This document shows, piece after piece, positions 4,503 through 6,913 of a DNA stretch of 6,913 bases. Positions within the stretch are counted from its first letter, which is position 1, and the number at the start of each line of letters is the position of its first letter. The notes beneath the pieces are model-generated. The model worked only from the letters and a program-made list of their open reading frames with translations, was not told where the DNA came from and did no database searches. The DNA comes from Thermodesulfobacteriota bacterium (lineage in GTDB: Bacteria; Desulfobacterota; Dissulfuribacteria; Dissulfuribacterales; UBA3076): assembly GCA_003645605.1 (NCBI GenBank), contig QNAY01000066.1:1-6913 (forward strand), read 5' to 3'. Position numbers and translations under genes: made by a program.

Positions 4503-6855
4503 TTTCACTTCAACTTCGGACAATTTAATTAAAACCAGGTTGGCGGAAGCCGATCTTTACTATAGTCAAGGTCTTAATGAAGAAGCTCGTCTTATTTGTT
4601 TAGAGCTTCTGAAACTGACAGGTGATAAGTCCCATCCCCTATATCCTGAACTAGAGTCCCGTCTGAAAAAACTTCAGGTTGATGGCATGGAAACAATCCA
4701 GTCGGGAAAAACGGATTCTACCACCGGTAAAGATCTTAAACCTGAAGATATTAAAGAATATCAGGATAATAAATTCAACAGTTGTATAGGTCTGATGGAT
4801 GCCGGCTTTTATTCAGAGGCCATAGAGGAACTCAAAACTTTACTTGAAGACGAATACAGGCCGGGAATAATTCGAGCGAAAATCGGAGAATCATACCTGC
4901 GGCTGGATACGCCCTTTGAGGCCCTTGAGTATTTACAGGAGGCCCTTGAGGACACGCAACTGTCCAAGGATGAACGGCTGGACGTACTATATCAACTGGC
5001 GCTTACCCATGAACGAACCGGCGCGGTGCCTAAGGCCATTGAGGCCCTGGAACAAATCATCCGCCTTGATCCTGCCTTTAGAAACGCCAAACAGAGGCTT
5101 GAGGAACTTTCCCAAACAGTGCAAAAATATGGCCGGTTCTATTATCTGATTCGTAATCAGTTCCTCTCTGAAGAACAACTGAACAGGACCAAAGAACTGG
5201 CCAAACAGGGAAAGAAATCCATAGAAAGTATCCTGCTAAGCCAGTTTGGCTTAGACAAGACAGAGCTTGGCCGCTCCCTCAGCGAATACTATCGATGCCC
5301 CTTTGTGGAATTTGACGAACTGGAAGTAGGAACTATACCATCTTGCGTGCGCGGTATCAAAGAACATTTTTTCAGGACCAATTCCTGTGCCCCGATTAAC
5401 GAACAATCAGGGACCCTTACAGTTGCACTGGATAACCCCCATGACTTAGCAAAGATAGACAATATAAGAAGGGTCCTTAAGGCCAAAAACTTTGAATTTG
5501 CAGTTTCCCTAAAAGAAGATATCAACAGATTCATAGACTATTTCTATGGGAAATATTCCATAGGGGGATCTGATGAAGACGTGTTTGAGCAACTGGAAGT
5601 GGTTGATGAGGATACGGAAGTAGAGGAAGAGGATGATGGCTTAGCATCAAATGCTGATAGCGTAGTGGTACAGATAACCAACAAAACCATAGAGGATGCA
5701 TATCAGCGCCGGGCATCCGATATTCACATTGAATCTCTGGCAGGCAAACGTGGGACCTTGGTTCGCTTCAGGATCGATGGCGATTGTATGCGTTATCAGA
5801 CCATTCCGTATAACTACAAGCGGGCCATGATTTCCAGAATTAAGATCATGTCCAACCTTGACATTGCCGAGAAACGCCTGCCTCAAGACGGAAAAATAAA
5901 GTTCAGGACTCGCTCCGGCAAAATCCTGGAATTACGTGTAGCCACACTTCCCACAACTGAAGGCAACGAAGATATAGTACTCAGGCTGTTGGCCTCTTCC
6001 GAGGCCATGCCGATTGATCGCATAGGTCTCCTTGATCAAAACATGGAGCAGCTAAAACAGCTTTTGCAGTTGCCTTACGGGCTTATATTGGTGGTTGGTC
6101 CTACCGGGTCGGGAAAGACAACTACCCTGCATGCCGCACTAGGCTATATAAACAGGCCGGACAGAAAAATATGGACAGCGGAAGATCCTGTGGAAATCAT
6201 GCAGGATGGATTGCGTCAGGTGCAGGTGAGACCCGGTATAGGCCTCACTTTTGCGCGGATTCTCAGGGCCTTTTTAAGGGCGGATCCGGATGTAATAATG
6301 ATCGGCGAAACTCGAGACGAAGAAACCGCTACAACCGCAATAGAGGCCTCCCTGACAGGTCACCTGGTTTTTTCAACCCTCCATACCAATTCCGCCCCTG
6401 AGACAGTTACAAGGCTTTTAGGAATGGGAATGGACCCATTCAACTTTGCTGACGCCCTCCTGGGGGTCTTGGCACAGAGGCTTGTAAAAAGACTTTGTCC
6501 CAAGTGCCGCGAGGCTTACGAGCCTGATGACAACGAGAAAAAATATATTCTACACGAGTACGGGTTTCATCCAACTCAACCCTTGGAGTTATCAGACCTA
6601 AATGAAATAACACTTTATCGGCCAAAGGGCTGCCAAAATTGTAACAAAACCGGCTTCAGAGGCAGGCTTGCAATCTACGAACTACTCATGTCGGATGATG
6701 GTCTCAAGAAACTCATTCAGGAAAAACGCCCAGTAGCAGAGATACGGGAACATGCCATGAATCAGGGCATGTTGACCCTTAAACAGGACGGCATACAAAA
6801 GGTCTTAAGGGGAGATACGGATCTGAAACAGATTAAGGCGGCCTGCATAAGATAA
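4495..6855 (+). CDS. pilB: TPR-fused PilB/GspE-type pilus extension ATPase
   Basis: A 786-residue hexameric type IV pilus/type II secretion ATPase with an unusual N-terminus. About four TPR-like helical hairpins fill residues 15-205 (for example GFYSEAIEELKTLL at 104, FEALEYLQEAL at 141, AVPKAIEALEQIIRLDP at 177). Residues 214-355 form a MshEN/GspE N-terminal-type domain (LSEEQL, LGRSLSEYYRCPFVEF, LTVALDNPHD). An acidic linker (370-381) leads to the motor: ASDIHIE (407-413), Walker A GPTGSGKT (535-542), Asp box AEDPVE (562-567), Walker B ending IGE (Glu605), His box GHLVFSTLHTN (622-632), and a zinc tetracysteine (Cys668, Cys671, Cys713, Cys716), which marks PilB/GspE rather than the PilT retraction class. 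From residue 214 on it has full PilB length (573 residues), so the TPR block is an addition. No Shine-Dalgarno is clear; the start overlaps the previous stop, suggesting coupling. PilB is preferred over GspE because of mglBA nearby; no pilus or secretion neighbour confirms it. Confidence 0.9.
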   Translation: MDNFTSTSDNLIKTRLAEADLYYSQGLNEEARLICLELLKLTGDKSHPLYPELESRLKKLQVDGMETIQSGKTDSTTGKDLKPEDIKEYQDNKFNSCIGLMDAGFYSEAIEELKTLLEDEYRPGIIRAKIGESYLRLDTPFEALEYLQEALEDTQLSKDERLDVLYQLALTHERTGAVPKAIEALEQIIRLDPAFRNAKQRLEELSQTVQKYGRFYYLIRNQFLSEEQLNRTKELAKQGKKSIESILLSQFGLDKTELGRSLSEYYRCPFVEFDELEVGTIPSCVRGIKEHFFRTNSCAPINEQSGTLTVALDNPHDLAKIDNIRRVLKAKNFEFAVSLKEDINRFIDYFYGKYSIGGSDEDVFEQLEVVDEDTEVEEEDDGLASNADSVVVQITNKTIEDAYQRRASDIHIESLAGKRGTLVRFRIDGDCMRYQTIPYNYKRAMISRIKIMSNLDIAEKRLPQDGKIKFRTRSGKILELRVATLPTTEGNEDIVLRLLASSEAMPIDRIGLLDQNMEQLKQLLQLPYGLILVVGPTGSGKTTTLHAALGYINRPDRKIWTAEDPVEIMQDGLRQVQVRPGIGLTFARILRAFLRADPDVIMIGETRDEETATTAIEASLTGHLVFSTLHTNSAPETVTRLLGMGMDPFNFADALLGVLAQRLVKRLCPKCREAYEPDDNEKKYILHEYGFHPTQPLELSDLNEITLYRPKGCQNCNKTGFRGRLAIYELLMSDDGLKKLIQEKRPVAEIREHAMNQGMLTLKQDGIQKVLRGDTDLKQIKAACIR

Positions 6856-6913
6856 GGTAACCGTTCAAAGGTTCAGGGTTCAGAGGCTCAGAAGTTCAGG
6901 GGCATAAGCGTTA
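6856..6913. repeat. 12-mer followed by a GGTTCAG heptamer array, cut by window end
   Basis: Immediately after the pilB stop lies GGTAACCGTTCA (6856-6867), then drifting units GGTTCAG (6870), GGTTCAG (6877), AGGCTCA (6884) and a further GTTCAGG, ending in ATAAGCGTTA (6904-6913), which looks like another partial copy of the 12-mer. The order (12-mer then heptamers) mirrors that at 1320-1278 on the minus strand. No hairpin terminator is seen before the window ends. Confidence 0.55.

Noticed and set aside
4495..6855. PilT-type retraction ATPase
   Set aside because: The tetracysteine zinc motif and the long N-terminal domain are features of PilB/GspE assembly ATPases; PilT proteins are about 350 residues and lack both.
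1309..6867. Transposon carrying the whole gene block
   Set aside because: The outward-facing 12-mers are suggestive, but there is no transposase, no long terminal inverted repeat and no target duplication, and the same 12-mer also occurs outside the block.

Overview
The window (roughly mid-40s % GC by eye) looks like a chromosomal segment from a delta-type proteobacterium (Desulfobacterota/Myxococcota breadth). The reasons are a close MglA/MglB pair of the Myxococcus type beside a PilB-type pilus-extension ATPase and chemotaxis-like proteins, plus spacers full of heptamer arrays and inverted repeats. The genus cannot be fixed from sequence alone.

Layout: 1-379 has no convincing gene but holds an inverted repeat. 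On the minus strand, 380-1180 encodes a CheA-P1-like protein with a degenerate phosphotransfer (Hpt) domain. Positions 1181-1656 form a divergent spacer with two heptamer arrays, a 135-bp hairpin repeat and A8/C9 homopolymers. Four plus-strand genes follow: mglB (1657-2055, TTG start), mglA (2062-2673, 6 bases later), an uncharacterised acidic protein with a probable CheW-like C-terminus (2847-4502), and a TPR-PilB fusion ATPase (4495-6855, overlapping its neighbour by 8 bases). A 173-bp repeat-filled gap separates mglA from the CheW-like gene. After pilB a heptamer array begins and runs to the window end.

How the genes may work together: MglA is a Ras-like switch that marks a cell pole in its GTP form, and MglB is its GTPase-activating partner. 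In Myxococcus, MglA-GTP acts on type IV pili through a separate TPR protein (SgmX). Here a TPR block is fused directly to the N-terminus of the pilus ATPase and encoded just downstream of mglBA. The CheW-like protein between them, and the divergent Hpt-like protein whose phospho-accepting His is replaced by Gln, look like scaffold or adaptor parts rather than a working phosphorelay. The proposed system, which is inference, is a compact module in which a small GTPase controls where or when the pilus motor assembles, with chemotaxis-derived adaptors.
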